The notes: generated by a model not told the origin, from the letters alone. A stretch of DNA of 64,000 nucleotides from Pogostemon cablin (GCA_023678885.1 CM042987.1:26374927-26438926), one strand, 5' to 3'; positions 24,701-34,545 are shown, counted from the first letter of the stretch. Numbers and translations are program-made.

Positions 24701-27252
24701 TTACAGAATCACTCTTGAAAAACAACGTCTCCGCGAATGAGACGCAAATCGACTCTTTCCTGGAAAACGATCAATCCAAGAAACGAAAGATATTCAACTT
24801 TCTACCGTCCATGCACGATACCATTAACTTGTTATGGAACAAGTGAGCCACTCAATCAATCTTTCTTTCATCATCACAATCATAGATATCATGTTTGAAA
24901 TCTACTTTTTTTTTTTAACAAGAAAACTTCTAAATTCATGCAATATAATTATGAATGTATGCATGATATTGTTACATTTCAGCTCTATATTTTCAAAAGT
25001 AGCAGCAGTTGCATTCTTGAGCATGGCTGCAGATGGTGGTCTATTTGCTGCTTATCTGGTACGTTGCAATCTTTTTATAACAACTTTAAAATAAAAAAAA
25101 AAAGAAATTGTTATGTTTGTGATTAAATTAAATGTAGCAGTATATAACGTTTGAAATATATTACTAATGTTGATTTTATCAGCATGCAGTACTACTTGAA
25201 AGAACGATTTCAATTTAACAAAAACCAATTTGCGGACCTAATGATAATTTCTGGAGTTTTTGGGTCGATATCACAGGTAATGTAATGTCTTCAGTTCCAT
25301 AAATAATTAGTAATATATATACACTAATACACACACATGCACATTTGTTTCGAAACAAAACCTCTTGTGTTAAAGTATAATTGTTATATAGGTAAAGTAT
25401 ATATGCTTATAATAATTGGTAGTTAAAGTATGTTTTTTAAAATGTGATTCTAGAATGTAATAATATGATTCATTACAAATATTATACTAATATACTTTAA
25501 TTACCAATCATTAACAGATTTTACCTATTATACATAGTATACTTTATTAATGGGTCAACCTATCTCACATATATTCGTCTCACAAGAGAGTACCCCTTCG
25601 ATTCTTGTATATTTATATAGTTGCAATTAATGATTTGATTTTAAAATCATATTTCAGATATTCTTTATCCCTATTTTACTACCTCTTATGGGAGAAAGAA
25701 AGATGCTTGCTATAGGACTATTTGTGGGAAGTGCTCATGTAAGTATCAAATATGAGTTTCCATATACTTACATTTGTGTTAACTACACTTGAAAAATTAG
25801 TACATATGTAACACAAGTTAAATTAACTATGAGTGCAGATGATCCTTCTCAGCATTGCATGGTCACCCTGGGTATGTTTTTCATCAATTAATTTACCTGA
25901 ATCGTGCATGATCATGGAGAATTAATTCATCGTTGGCTCGACTTATAATTTTGGCGAAATTCGCAGGTCCCTTATGCTGCAGCGACGATGTCTATTCTTT
26001 CTATATTCACATACCCTTGTGTAGGTTCATTGATCACCTCAACTTGTGTTAATTTCTTGATCATAATATTAATTTGCAAGTGTTACTATTTTTTTTTTTA
26101 TTGTGTTTGTTGTTTAGTTAAGAAGCATTGCATCTAAACAAATTGGAGCAAATGAGCAAGGAAAAGGTCAAGGGTTCATTACAGGAATATGTTCCTTAGC
26201 CAACATCATCTCTCCTCTTGCTTTCACTCCTTTAACAGGCTAGTATTCATTACAAGCACTCATTTTATTAGGAAAAAATACATTTTTAATCCTGTATGAG
26301 TGACTCGTTTCAGAAAAGGTCCCATAGTTTTGGTTCTAAAAGTTGCATTTTTTTATCCCAAAATCTAAAAAATAAAAAATACTTCCTCCATCCCATAATA
26401 AACTTCACTGTTACTGTAGAAATGGAGTTAAAGAAAAGTTGTTTTTTGATCAATTTTATTGACTTTTTGAGGGTAATGTAGTAAATTTAGGTGATAAATA
26501 AATTATTTAGTATGTTATGTGTATTAGATGACAGTGGTAAATTTGTAATTAAAATGTACTTTTATGAATGAAAATTGATGTGATGTGTCCTTTTTTAAAT
26601 GATGAAGTTTAACGTGAGACGGACAAAAATAGAAAGGGTAAAATTTATTATGGGACGGAGGGAGTAAAAAATCGAACAAAAGATGTTTAAAAAAAATGGT
26701 AGCATGGGGACAAAAAATGCAGATTTTAGGATCAATTTGAAACTACGGGACCTCTTTTTTAATGATTCCTTATTTATGGGGCAATGCAGATTTTAGGATC
26801 AATTTGAAACTACGGGACCTCTTTTTTAATGATTCCTTATTTATGGGGCAAAAATGTATTTTTCCCATGTATTAAACATTCAGCTCATACTCTTAATTTT
26901 TGTAGAATTAATATTTATCTTTCAATATAACTCATAATCTTTCAAATTTGCACATAAAATTGACAAAATCCCTCATATTTATTTTAAATTTCTGCAGCTA
27001 TTTTCCTATCTGATAATGCGCCTTTTCACTTTCCTGGATTCAGCATTTTTTGTAGTAGCCTTGTTGCAGTAAGTGTATTGTTGTATCAAAACTTATATTT
27101 TTCCTTCTACATATATACTTGCATATGAATTCTGTAATTAATAATCTATTTGATTCGTTTTCTTGTAGTTGATGGCTCTTGCAATAAGCATTGCAATTAG
27201 GCCACTTCCTTCGCCTCCGGTCCGAAATGGCGACAACGAAATTGTAGTTTGA
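6728..27252 (+). CDS. major facilitator superfamily transporter, HIAT1/MEE15-like (tetracycline-transporter-like)
   Basis: Thirteen exons join in frame: 6728-6892, 8493-8604, 23336-23448, 23555-23677, 24652-24842, 24983-25058, 25190-25276, 25658-25738, 25839-25871, 25967-26020, 26118-26238, 26998-27068, 27169-27252. The total is 1311 nt, or 436 residues plus TGA, which fits this plant family. The protein should be a polytopic membrane carrier with about 12 helices. The MFS motif A is seen as GKLSDTYGRK (residues about 69-78) between helices 2 and 3. Other family marks are ECSLAIYLTG near residue 40, LALAYVADKVEE across the exon 3/4 junction, and FNKNQFADLM and PFHFPGFSI in the second half. 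It resembles Arabidopsis MEE15 (At2g16970) and its neighbours and animal HIAT1 (MFSD14). The substrate is unknown. No stop or frameshift is present, so the gene looks functional despite a TE-filled 14.7-kb second intron. All introns are GT-AG except intron 11 (GC-AG). Confidence 0.9.
6893..8492 (+). other. intron 1 of the transporter gene
   Basis: Donor gttagt follows an alanine codon and acceptor ttgcag precedes ATTACCGG. The intron is 1600 nt and AT-rich. Apart from the Mutator-type MITE at 7356-7583 no feature is recognised in it. Confidence 0.85.
7356..7583. mobile_element. Mutator-type MITE in intron 1, perfect 9-bp TSD
   Basis: The 228-bp unit is bounded by aatatttta on both sides (7347-7355 and 7584-7592). 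Its ends are inverted repeats: the left begins gggcaagacttctatgagat and the right, on the minus strand, begins ggcaaagacctgtatgagac. It contains several atcactttt-type short repeats and no coding. A truncated relative lies at 59566-59614. Confidence 0.8.
8622..8680. repeat. palindromic (ATT)n/(AAT)n microsatellite
   Basis: A block of ATT repeats turns into AAT repeats and back to ATT, giving a perfect inverted structure just 17 bases inside intron 2. Confidence 0.9.
8949..10309 (-). mobile_element. solo LTR, 1361 bp, TSD atact
   Basis: The segment begins TGATATG and ends TTATCA and is flanked by atact at 8944-8948 and 10310-10314. The surrounding LTR sequence is continuous when it is removed. 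It has no coding, primer site or polypurine tract, so it is a solo LTR left by recombination. Its left end contains a cgggtcgaaccaca motif like the one in the other Athila-type LTRs here, suggesting a distant member in the same orientation. Confidence 0.88.
11600..12050 (-). repeat. array of AACTCGAGTT palindromes in U3 (3' LTR)
   Basis: About ten copies of the 10-bp palindrome aactcgagtt or close variants (actcgagctaac, aagtcgagtt) are scattered at irregular spacing. The array is upstream of the minus-strand TATA box of the LTR. The same array is present in the partner LTR at 18771-19210. Confidence 0.85.
12245..14413 (-). other. non-coding 3' interior of the Athila-clade element
   Basis: Where RT, RNase H and integrase would be expected there is about 2.2 kb of AT-rich sequence with no recognisable pol motif on either strand. 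The left edge (12245-12262) is the polypurine tract, read aagtttgggaggtt on the minus strand. Confidence 0.7.
14414..15550 (-). pseudogene. gag-linked aspartic protease (RVP-like) of the Athila-clade element
   Basis: An uninterrupted 378-codon frame. The first third is a highly charged coiled-coil-like region rich in K and E (residues about 20-130). It is followed by a retropepsin-type domain with the active-site loop ALCDLGASVNVMP (residues about 163-175) and the flap/end motif MILGRPFLAT near residue 220. DLG in place of DTG/DSG is usual for the protease of this plant clade. The tail is acidic and ends without any reverse transcriptase. Neighbouring gag pieces upstream on the same strand are broken, so this is the best-preserved part of a decayed polyprotein. 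Confidence 0.8.
15599..15802 (-). pseudogene. gag C-terminal coiled-coil fragment
   Basis: A 67-codon piece with heptad-like repeats of MEKMEAKLEARME type, the multimerisation segment found before the protease in Athila-clade gag. It is separated from the protease frame by a stop and from the main gag by frameshifts. Confidence 0.6.
16112..17309 (-). pseudogene. gag of the non-autonomous Athila-clade element (broken)
   Basis: The probable start is the minus-strand ATG at 17309, giving MITRSKGN, similar to the MLTRSKTG start of the other Athila copy in this window. The capsid core is in the 162-codon piece 16822-16334, with the retrotransposon-gag signature RDKAKALYNTIPLGS, TWEDLEQRFINKYFPPSK and a CPQHDF segment. 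The following piece (16315-16112) matches the gag linker. Frameshifts and stops separate the three pieces, so no full-length gag can be made from this copy. Confidence 0.8.
17441..17453 (-). promoter_or_regulatory. primer binding site (tRNA-Asp type, degenerate)
   Basis: The minus-strand sequence TGGCATCGTTGCC starts seven bases inside the 5' LTR boundary and matches the tRNA-Asp complement TGGCGCCGTTGCC with one change in the first 13 bases. Athila elements use this primer. Confidence 0.75.
17460..19403 (-). repeat. 5' LTR of the non-autonomous Athila-clade element
   Basis: TG...CA termini, closely matching the left LTR throughout. TATA-type sequence at about 18650-18658 (minus strand) and the TCGA array at 18771-19210. 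The host flank gacgt starts at 19404. Confidence 0.92.
18771..19210 (-). repeat. array of AACTCGAGTT palindromes in U3 (5' LTR)
   Basis: Partner of the array at 11600-12050, with the same spacing and a few point changes. The core palindromes are better kept than some of the spacer bases. It lies just upstream of the LTR TATA box at about 18650. Confidence 0.85.
20471..21185. other. intron 2 stretch without recognised features
   Basis: AT-rich sequence. A small open frame near 20829 is not supported by any motif or composition change. Nothing else is seen. Confidence 0.5.
21191..22044. repeat. imperfect tandem duplication of about 370-420 bp
   Basis: The run beginning cttcttctcttaacacaatg at 21194 recurs at 21563. 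Both copies pass through ctcactctatacaatagtac and end in the same Stowaway-type MITE sequence. Only the second copy keeps the right end of the MITE (agggagta), so the duplication broke the first. Confidence 0.85.
21845..22042. mobile_element. Stowaway-type MITE
   Basis: Ends CTTCCTCCGTC and GGACAGAGGGAG are flanked by TA on both sides. The interior shares the tatattgggcgtctcatt segment with the element at 34546-34741. The length is 198 bp. Confidence 0.75.
22153..22378. mobile_element. Stowaway-type MITE
   Basis: Ends CTCCCTCCGTCCGCC and GGCGGACGGAGGGAG form a long perfect inverted repeat and are flanked by TA (22151-22152 and 22379-22380). The length is 226 bp. Confidence 0.9.
22869..23151. 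mobile_element. Stowaway-type MITE inside an older gtgcaccca element
   Basis: Ends CTCCCTCCGTCC and GGGACAGAGGGAG with TA flanks; 283 bp. It interrupts a larger low-copy-looking unit (about 22815-23300) whose outer parts read gtgcacccac and gggtgca. A related sequence is at about 4050-4270. Confidence 0.8.
23736..24080. mobile_element. CACTA-type MITE in intron 4, TSD tca
   Basis: Termini CACTACAAAAAAA and TTTTTTTGTGGTG are flanked by tca (23733-23735 and 24081-24083), the 3-bp duplication of CACTA elements. It shares the agcaacgga subterminal motif with the element at 4665-5057. An internal segment of about 118 bp starting cctcttcttagcaatg is duplicated in tandem. Confidence 0.9.
26382..26664. 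mobile_element. Stowaway-type MITE
   Basis: Ends CTTCCTCCATCCCATAAT and TTATGGGACGGAGGGAG with TA flanks; 283 bp. Same family as 22869-23151 and 59163-59434 (shared cactgttactgta-type interior). Confidence 0.85.
26717..26850. repeat. 67-bp tandem duplication
   Basis: Two adjacent, apparently identical copies beginning atgcagattttaggatc (26717 and 26784) in the right half of the MITE. Perfect identity suggests a recent event or an assembly duplication. Confidence 0.9.
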
Positions 27253-27398
27253 TTATGATGCTGCGGATGAGCATCGGGTTGCAGATGATTGTATCTTCTT
27301 ATTAAGTATTCTGTTAAATTCAGTATCACAACTTAAGGATTGCCAAATTTTATGTTCATAAATAATCTGAGTGTTGTAAATAAGGTTGATGCATGTAA

Positions 27399-27404
27399 AA
27401 TAAA
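27399..27404 (+). terminator. candidate polyadenylation signal of the transporter gene
   Basis: AATAAA lies 147 bases after the stop codon at the edge of an AT-rich 3' region, a usual distance for a plant 3' UTR. Plant signals are loose, so other sites are possible. Confidence 0.4.
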
Positions 27405-27819
27405 GAATTAGAGTTAAATGCATGATATTATATATTTGGAGTGCGCATGGCTCGAATTGAATTAATTCATTCAATATGAACTATACAAACACTCCAAATA
27501 TATTTATGTTTATACGGCTCATTTTCTTTCAAGGTGGGCATTAATTAGAACCAAGTGACCTGTGGATATCTACATATTCCTGCACTGGTTCCATCTCTAT
27601 CGCTTCACGTGAGCATCAGAGGCGGAGAAAGGCGAATTGAGAACATAGGAGGCGAAACGGAAGACGGAAAAAAGAGCAGTGGCCAGTGAGGGCGGAGGCG
27701 GCACGATGGAGGCATAGGCAGTGGAGATTGGCGGATGGAAAGAGTAAGTGAGAGCATAGAGAGTGAGAGAGAAAGTATCGTGAGGAAAAAGAAATGGAAA
27801 ACTTGAAGGAGATAGTAGG
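27405..27819. other. intergenic stretch, no gene
   Basis: After the transporter 3' end there is AT-rich sequence and then a purine-rich block (27600-27819, gaggcg / gagagtgag-type). No open frame or signal is supported. Confidence 0.5.
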
Positions 27820-27992
27820 TGAGAGAGTGAGAGAGTGAGATTATTTCACGAGAATATTAACATATTATTGCCAATATAAATAGTACAAAGTTACAATAAG
27901 TGGATTCATAATTGGAGGATCAAACGAATCTATACATGGAATAGATATACATCACAAATAAAATAATATATGCTAGTTATTTTCCTTAACAC
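27820..27992 (-). repeat. 3' LTR of the decayed copia element
   Basis: 173 bp. It aligns with the two ends of 34477-35225 after removing the insertions there. On the minus strand it starts TGTTAAGGAAAATAAC, preceded by the purine-rich TTGAGATGGG. Confidence 0.75.
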
Positions 27993-28480
27993 CCATCTCA
28001 AGCGTTGGTAGCAAACACAAAGCTTGGACCTTAGAAGTTCGAAAGCTGAACGAGGGAGACTTTTAATGAAGATATCAGCTAGTTATAAATAAAAAGGCAC
28101 AAACATGGTTCATAGTTTACCGGTAAAGACTAATTCTCAAACAAAATGGCAATTAGTATCAATGTGCTTAGTTCATTTGTGAGCAACGAGATTCTGATTC
28201 AAGAAGACGGCGCTATTGTTAACACAAACAAGCAGTGACTTAGATATAGGAATGCAACTCGCGAAGAAGATTGGAAAGTCATACAACTTCTTAAGTAGCA
28301 TTGGCAAGGGCACAGTATTTGAAATCACAACTGGAGCGAGCAACAATGGGTGCTTTTCGCAATCCATGAGGCAAGATTCTCTCCAAGGAAGATAGAGTAG
28401 TCATAAGTCGAGTGACAAGTGTTGACACATCGGGCCCAACCAGCATCTGAATGTCTGTTCACTATTTTTTCCACCCTCAA
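27993..28480 (-). pseudogene. copia RNase H remnant
   Basis: In broken minus-strand frames the copia RNase H pattern is clear: HSDAGWARCVNTCHSTYDYS, then FLGENLASWIAK, then VCVNNSAVFLNQN, and a C-terminal LADIFIKSLP-like segment. Several stops and frameshifts make it non-functional. It is followed within 10 bases by the LTR start, the normal end of a copia pol. Confidence 0.8.
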
Positions 28481-28556
28481 GTGTAAGGGATCAATTGTAG
28501 CACGTGTAACCAAGTCAAATATCGAACCCACGAGATAGTACTAGATATATAATTTA
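28470..28556 (-). mobile_element. Athila-type LTR scrap
   Basis: A short piece (cctcaagtgtaagg, then gaacccacgaga) resembles the first 110 bases of the solo LTR at 52687, including the spacing of the tcaattgtag and atatcgaac segments. It marks the junction between the gag and RNase H remnants of the copia element. Confidence 0.45.
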
Positions 28557-28559
28557 ATT

Positions 28560-28697
28560 CTATAAGTGACAATTCCAATGTAAGACAAATTCGGGGGTCA
28601 ACCAAGCATCTCGCGATGTAGTGAATTCAACCATTTTGACCATCGTTTCTTCGAAAATGGTGGAAAAATTTTGAACTTTTGTTGTCCATGTTGAGTA
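28560..28697 (-). pseudogene. copia gag remnant, downstream half
   Basis: The minus-strand frame contains MVKMVEFTTSRDAW, a typical piece of copia gag (UBN2-type). It continues the gag start at 33610-33379 when the nested copia-like element and its 5-bp duplication are removed. Confidence 0.6.
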
Positions 28698-29168
28698 TGT
28701 AAGAAATAAATCCATTGATTTATAAACCTTAACTCTATTACGATTAACGAGATTTAAACTATAAATTATAACGCGGAAGCATACCTTAATCCAGTGAATT
28801 ATCTGGGCGGAACACGAACTCGAAGATCGGTAGGTATTTGGCCTTCCTCAACTAAGCCTCCTTATTCCTTATGGGACCGTAGTAATCCCTCACAATGGGG
28901 AGAAGGGAAGACCATGTGCGACTTAGTATATTGGGGACCATAACATGTGAGCCTTTATATACTATACAACTGGGTCACCCATAATCACCCAGTCACGTAG
29001 TATTGAGTATCTACTCAATTGGCCCATATTAAAATATTATAGCCCATGGACTTTTTATCTTAATTGGATCACTTAATTAAGTCCATAAAATAATTAAATA
29101 GCTAATATAATTGCATAATAATATATTGCCCATAATTAAACTATATTGGAAATTAAAATTTTCCAACA
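28698..29168 (-). repeat. 3' LTR of the nested copia-like element
   Basis: Begins tgtaagaaataaatcc and ends ttttccaaca. Nearly identical to 32894-33373 along its length. Confidence 0.92.
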
Positions 29169-31664
29169 ATCTCCCACTTGGGCTATATATTTCTCAAAGC
29201 AATTATACAAAGAGTCCTTAGTTATGCAACTTTATGTTATTCCTCTTCACGCTATACTTAATATTCTGGTCCATCTCATATACTAATATGGAACTACCGC
29301 AGCATTCACCACATTATAAATCGTGGTTAAACTCCGACAATCACCATATTAGTACACTCAATGACATAGATCAAATATGGTGAGTAGCATGGAAATTACA
29401 TGTAAAATGTGATCAACATCATGTCTATTTCCAATTGGTACTACTTTAATCTTTAGTGAGATCAATCCATAATGTAAAATATTACAAAATGAAAAAATAC
29501 TTAAGTGAACTCAGAATGACTTCAAAACCATTAACTTTATTCTGCAGAAAACTGAATTACCAAATCAAAGTGTCTTAAAAACTTAATGAGCAATAAATAT
29601 AGACTCCCACTGAACTAATGTATTCTAAAATCATATAACACCCACATGAGTAGCTAGCTCATAAAATTACAGGGCGTTGAATACATAATTGGTAGATCCG
29701 TATTTAGAGTCTATCATAATATACTCTACTAAAATTTTATCCACACAAAACACTTTCTTTAACAACCAAGAATTCGATCTATGTCAATATGATTGACTTA
29801 TAAGAACTCATGTTGCTACTAAATACTTTATTGTGAACTAACTGTCACAATAAAATTTATGTGACAAAACTTCGCAACCTTTATTTCATGTTTGAATGCC
29901 CCTTAGTTTGCTACTAATTCGGTTGTCATGGTTAAGGAGCTACAAGTGTTTGTTTAACACTTTTACTTGTATAGCTCTCCAAACCAACAGAATATATAGC
30001 CTGAAGTGGATCTTATACTATATTGGCATTCAACAAACTCAGAATCAGAATTCCTCATGATCTCTAACAAATTTGATCCCTGATATGCAAACATGTTATC
30101 ATTAATTCTCTGTAAATACTTTATAAAGATCCATACTAGAGTTACTTAAGTATCTACTAAATATACTAACAACAGAAGCCAAATTAGGTCTTGTACAGGT
30201 CTCATCATAAAACAACTTCCAACAATCAAAACATATAGAATATTTCTACATTTCTTAAATCTTTAGTTTTACTTTAGGGCACCTGATTGAGACTGCACTT
30301 ATCTCCATTAGTTTAACTTAAACATTCTCCCACTGAATCACACAATCATACAATCATCTCCATTTGTCTCAAAACCAAATGAGACAAGTTCATCATGATT
30401 ATAGTTGTGATTCCTAGCTATATGTGAAAGATAAACTTGAATTGATATATGGATTTCCTTTTAGTTCTTAGACAGTTGAGATCGCTTAATCAACGATACC
30501 CTTAAGAAACATCATCTTTATATCCATTTAATGCAATTCAAGATCAAAATGTGCTACTAATGTCACAATTATCTAAAACAATATCTTTCTTCCCTTTTGA
30601 GTATAATCCTTTATCAAGATGCAAACCTGATCATCTTGTATTGATTTATACTCATAATTTATAGCATTAACCCACTTTAGACTATTTGGACCATGCATGG
30701 CTTGATGAACATTGTTTGAATATTCTACCATTAATCCCATAGTGTCCTCATTATTTAGGAGAAAACTAATGGTTTCCTTAGTGACATTAATTCTTAAGGT
30801 TGTTGATTTTGTTATGCCTTAAATTTTATTGACATTGTGTTATCGATATCTTGGATTTGCACCATTCTTAAAAGCATAAGTGGAAGTTGAAATAGACTCC
30901 TCCTTAAAGACAATGTCTCTAATATTATTCTTCCCTCCAAATCAACATCCTCAAAGAATACCGTATTACCCGTCTCAAATATTATTCAATTAATTGGAGC
31001 ATAAACTTTTATCTTTATTCATAACCAATAAAGTAGCTTGTATTTATTTGAGTCCAATTTTCTTTAGTAGATCCTAATGATCTAGCCTTAGTTGGACATC
31101 ACCATATGTGAAACTCAAAGAGTTCTCACAACTACTTTAGTTAAAACTTTATTGAGACCATAAGCTGCAATCTTAAGTATTTCTCCTATAAGAAACATGG
31201 AGTCCTATTTTGTTTTTTAACTACACCATACACACCGAATAATCTTAATGTAGTGTATTATAAGACAACTCCACAGGTCTTTAGGAGAAAACAAAAGGTT
31301 ATAGAGTTTTGTCTTTAGCAGCTTTCTTAATGAGTTTTCTTATATTGCCCTTATATATTGAGACCAAATTTTCTTGAAGCCTTCTAGTCTCATCTTTATT
31401 GTTATAGTTATCATCATGTATGATTTCGTTATTTATATAGGTTAAACTTAATTAGTAGACTTCTTAATTAAACAGAGAATTATTGTAAAATAATTTATCA
31501 TACTTGCATTAAACTTTATAATCTTTCAAAAATTAAATAATTTAGAATCATCTCGAGGAATCGAGCACAACATTAGTATCAAGTCCAATAATGACAATAC
31601 TAACTTGTAAGTGACACCCTCTTTGTAGTGATCAAATACTAACAGTAAGAACTGTCAAGCAATA

Positions 31665-32060
31665 GTCTTCCTTTGGGCCGACTTATTACTCACATGTTAA
31701 ATAAATAATTATCACGTATTCACCACCATAGGTGCTTGTGTATTTTGAGCCAAATATTAATCTACCTTTGGGCCGATCAATACTCGCATGAAGATACACT
31801 TGCACAACATTATTAATTAGGGACCCATCACAAGACACCTTGTGCAACATTAACCTCGTCTATGGATAAAAATTAACTGCAGGGGTAATCTTGGTGTAAT
31901 AATCAAGTATTGATAATAAGTTCTGTCAAACAAAAGTCTATCTATGGACCGACTGATGTTCACATGAACAATTAAAATTAATTATCACATACTTATTATC
32001 ACATGTATATTATTATTCTGTCAAACTGTGCCTACCTATGGGCCGAATACAGAACACATA
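31665..32060. repeat. degenerate repeats with a tttgggccga core
   Basis: Four spaced copies of a unit of the form ctttgggccgacttattactc, followed by cacatg-type and taattatcac segments, occur near 31672, 31765, 31943 and 32036. They lie in the non-coding interior of the nested copia-like element, towards its 5' end. Confidence 0.6.
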
Positions 32061-32893
32061 AACACCCATCTATGTAATTTCAATAAAGTCGCACATCACA
32101 CACAGAGGCTGCTATGGCAACATGATGCTTTGATTGACTATATTGAAAAATTACTAGACCAATTAAACAAATATTTAAAATAAATATTTATGTTTAATTG
32201 AACGACATAGTCAAAAAAGAATATGAGATGATTCACCAATATTTAAAAAATAATGAAAGACTTATTAAATGTAATTAAGGATTCCAAATTCTAATTTAGA
32301 ACCAACTAAATTAGGCAAATATCCTTTGTAAATAATTTTAATCATGAACTGTTAATCAAATGCACATTATCCATAAAGTCAGAACTTTTAATACGTAATC
32401 ATACCAAATTAAACATGGGCATTGATTATAATATCAAAGTTATTTATGGTATATCATGATTAAATAGCATGTGTTACTGAATTAATATATGATGCATTTT
32501 ATATCACATAAGGAATACAAATACTGACATATGTGTAATCTCAAATCTCACAAATTATGATTGAGCGAGCGTCATTAGCACATTCAATAAATTATCCATT
32601 ATACCATTCTCAACAGCAGTAATGAAATCAATATCACATGGACAAAAAATGAATGATACACTGATGCATCGAAACCATTTATTTAATAAAATATTAATAA
32701 ATCCAAAGTAAATAATGATAATAACAAATGTTCTCCATCATTTTGATCTCATAACATTTATCAAATATCTATGTCCTTTATACGAATTCATATGCTATTT
32801 CGAAAATAATGAATTTAAATTCTGGAATGATGAATATATATTTAATATCATCAGATCTCAGAGAATCATAAATAGGGTGGCTCTGATACCACT

Positions 32894-33373
32894 TGTAGGA
32901 AATAAATCCATTGATTTATAAACCTTAACCCTATTACGATTAACGAGATTTAAACTATAAACTATAACGCAGAAGCATACCTTAATCCAGTGAATTATCT
33001 GGGGTGGAACACTGTCTGGGCGGAACACGAACTTGAAGATCGATATGTATTTCCTCAACTAAGCCTCCTTATTCCTTATGAGACCGTAGTAATCCCTCCC
33101 AATGGGGAGAAGGGAAGACCATGTGCGACTTAGTATATTGGAGACCATAATATGTGAGCCTATATACTACACAACTGGGCCACCCATAATCACTCAGCCA
33201 TGTAGTATTGAGTATCTACTCAATTGGCCCATATTAAAATATTATAGCCCATAGACTTTTTATCTTAATTGGATCATTTAATTAAGTGCATAAAATAATT
33301 GAATAGCTAATATAATTGCATAATAATATATTATCCACAATTAAACTATATTGAAAATTAAAAATTTCCAACA
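32894..33373 (-). repeat. 5' LTR of the nested copia-like element
   Basis: Begins tgtaggaaataaatcc and ends atttccaaca. It carries a short local duplication near 33000 (ctgggg.ggaacac repeated) absent from the partner LTR. Confidence 0.92.
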
Positions 33374-33378
33374 GAGTA

Positions 33379-33610
33379 GTCACGATTGGGGAAGAAGTTC
33401 CTTATGCGACAGTTACAGTGAGTGCAAGTACTTTTTCAGAATTGTCCACAAAACGAATCAGTTCGAAGCAATAAAGTATGGGAGTAATTTCATGTCTCCA
33501 TAGCAGATAGTTACTAGAAGCATATAGTTACTAGATAGCTTGATTGTCACCATGTGAATCATGGTGGCAATAGGGAGAGAATCAGAAGAGGAAGAAGAGG
33601 CGGCTGCCAT
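33379..33610 (-). pseudogene. copia gag remnant, N-terminal part
   Basis: The minus-strand ATG at 33610 opens a serine-rich start (MAAASSSSSDSLPIATMIHM) followed, after a frameshift, by NYLLWRHEITPIL and FELIRFVDN, the usual N-terminal gag segment of copia elements. It is cut by the nested element at 33374. Confidence 0.7.
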
Positions 33611-33654
33611 GAAGTCGAAGGAAGAAAAATAAGGTTTTTGGTGGTTAGGCTTAG

Positions 33655-34470
33655 GGCTAGGGAAAAATAGTGAAAACTCAGTATATTGTACTCTCCGTAT
33701 CGAAAATTATCGAAAAATATCAAATTTTCAATATGCTGATATTTTCGTTACAATATGCTAGTTATAACGAAAATTTCGGTTGTACCCAAAAATTTTGGTA
33801 CGATATCGGTAGTGCACATTAAAAAATTTTGGAATTTCGATATATCAAAAAGTTTTCAATATTTCGGTATCTATATACCGTATTGTAAATATTAAAATTT
33901 TTTATACATTTTTTTAAAATTAATTATATAAAATTATATTTAAGTACATTATGTATAATTAATATTTATGTGTAATTATGTATCACATCTCTTCATATAT
34001 ATTTTTTTAAATGTAAAAATGAACTCTAATAAATAATAAATAAAAATATATTACACTTATACATTAAAATATATTGGAATATATAAATAGAGAAAATAAA
34101 TATTTATTTATTTAAAGTATATATACAAAATAACAATACTTTTTTAATTAATAAATTAAAAGGTGATATAATTGTCATCAAAATAATTATGTTTGTAGAT
34201 TGGAATACATGTTTAAATTATTTTAAAAAAATTATGTCAATTTTATTATTTTAATTAAAATTAAATACAGTATATTTTTTTGATATGATTCGCTAAATCG
34301 ATAATTTTTGGTATGCAATTTTTTTGGTGTGAAATGGTATTCCAAAATATCGGTATTAATTAGTATAGGTGAAATTTCGATACGGTATCTATTTTCGTGT
34401 GGATTTTTTACACCGAAATTTACGGTACGTTATTTTCGGTATACCGATAGTATCCACCCCTATTAAGCTG
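33655..34470. mobile_element. AT-rich repeat element with tatcggta / ataccgaaa motifs
   Basis: The stretch between the copia gag start and its primer site is filled with short motifs such as ttttcggta, aatttcggt and gatatcggta in both orientations. It ends in a taggggtggata-type terminus on the minus strand. It resembles plant hAT-like MITEs, but matching ends were not found. Confidence 0.4.
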
Positions 34471-34545
34471 ATACCATGAAAGAGTGAGAGAGAAAGATTA
34501 TTTTACGGTGTGAAAATTCTGATATTATTGTCCATATATATATTA

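Larger units (their letters stand above)
26271..26866. mobile_element. MITE with ggaaaaaatacattttt ends in intron 11
   Basis: The left end ggaaaaaatacattttt and the right end (minus strand) gggaaaaatacattttt are inverted repeats. A Stowaway-type MITE (26382-26664) is inserted in it, and its right half contains two adjacent 67-bp copies (26717-26783, 26784-26850). No clear target duplication was found. Confidence 0.6.
26239..26997 (+). other. intron 11 with a GC donor
   Basis: The exon ends TTTAACAG and the intron begins gctagt; the acceptor is ttctgcag. Only this junction joins the threonine codon to the alanine codon of the conserved PLTAIFLS segment in frame. GC-AG introns are a minority class still removed by the major spliceosome. 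The intron also contains a MITE and a tandem duplication. Confidence 0.8.
28698..33373 (-). mobile_element. copia-like LTR retrotransposon, non-coding interior, TSD gagta
   Basis: LTRs 28698-29168 (471 bp) and 32894-33373 (480 bp) are flanked by gagta (28693-28697 and 33374-33378). On the minus strand the 5' LTR is followed by AGTGGTATCAGAGCCACC, a full initiator tRNA-Met primer site, and the 3' LTR is preceded by aagtgggagattg, a copia polypurine tract. The 3.7-kb interior has no recognisable gag or pol in any frame, so this is a non-autonomous (LARD-like) or thoroughly decayed copy. Confidence 0.9.

Noticed and set aside
28173..28531. Two small minus-strand ORFs as separate host genes
   Set aside because: Both are pieces of the copia RNase H domain beside its 3' LTR.
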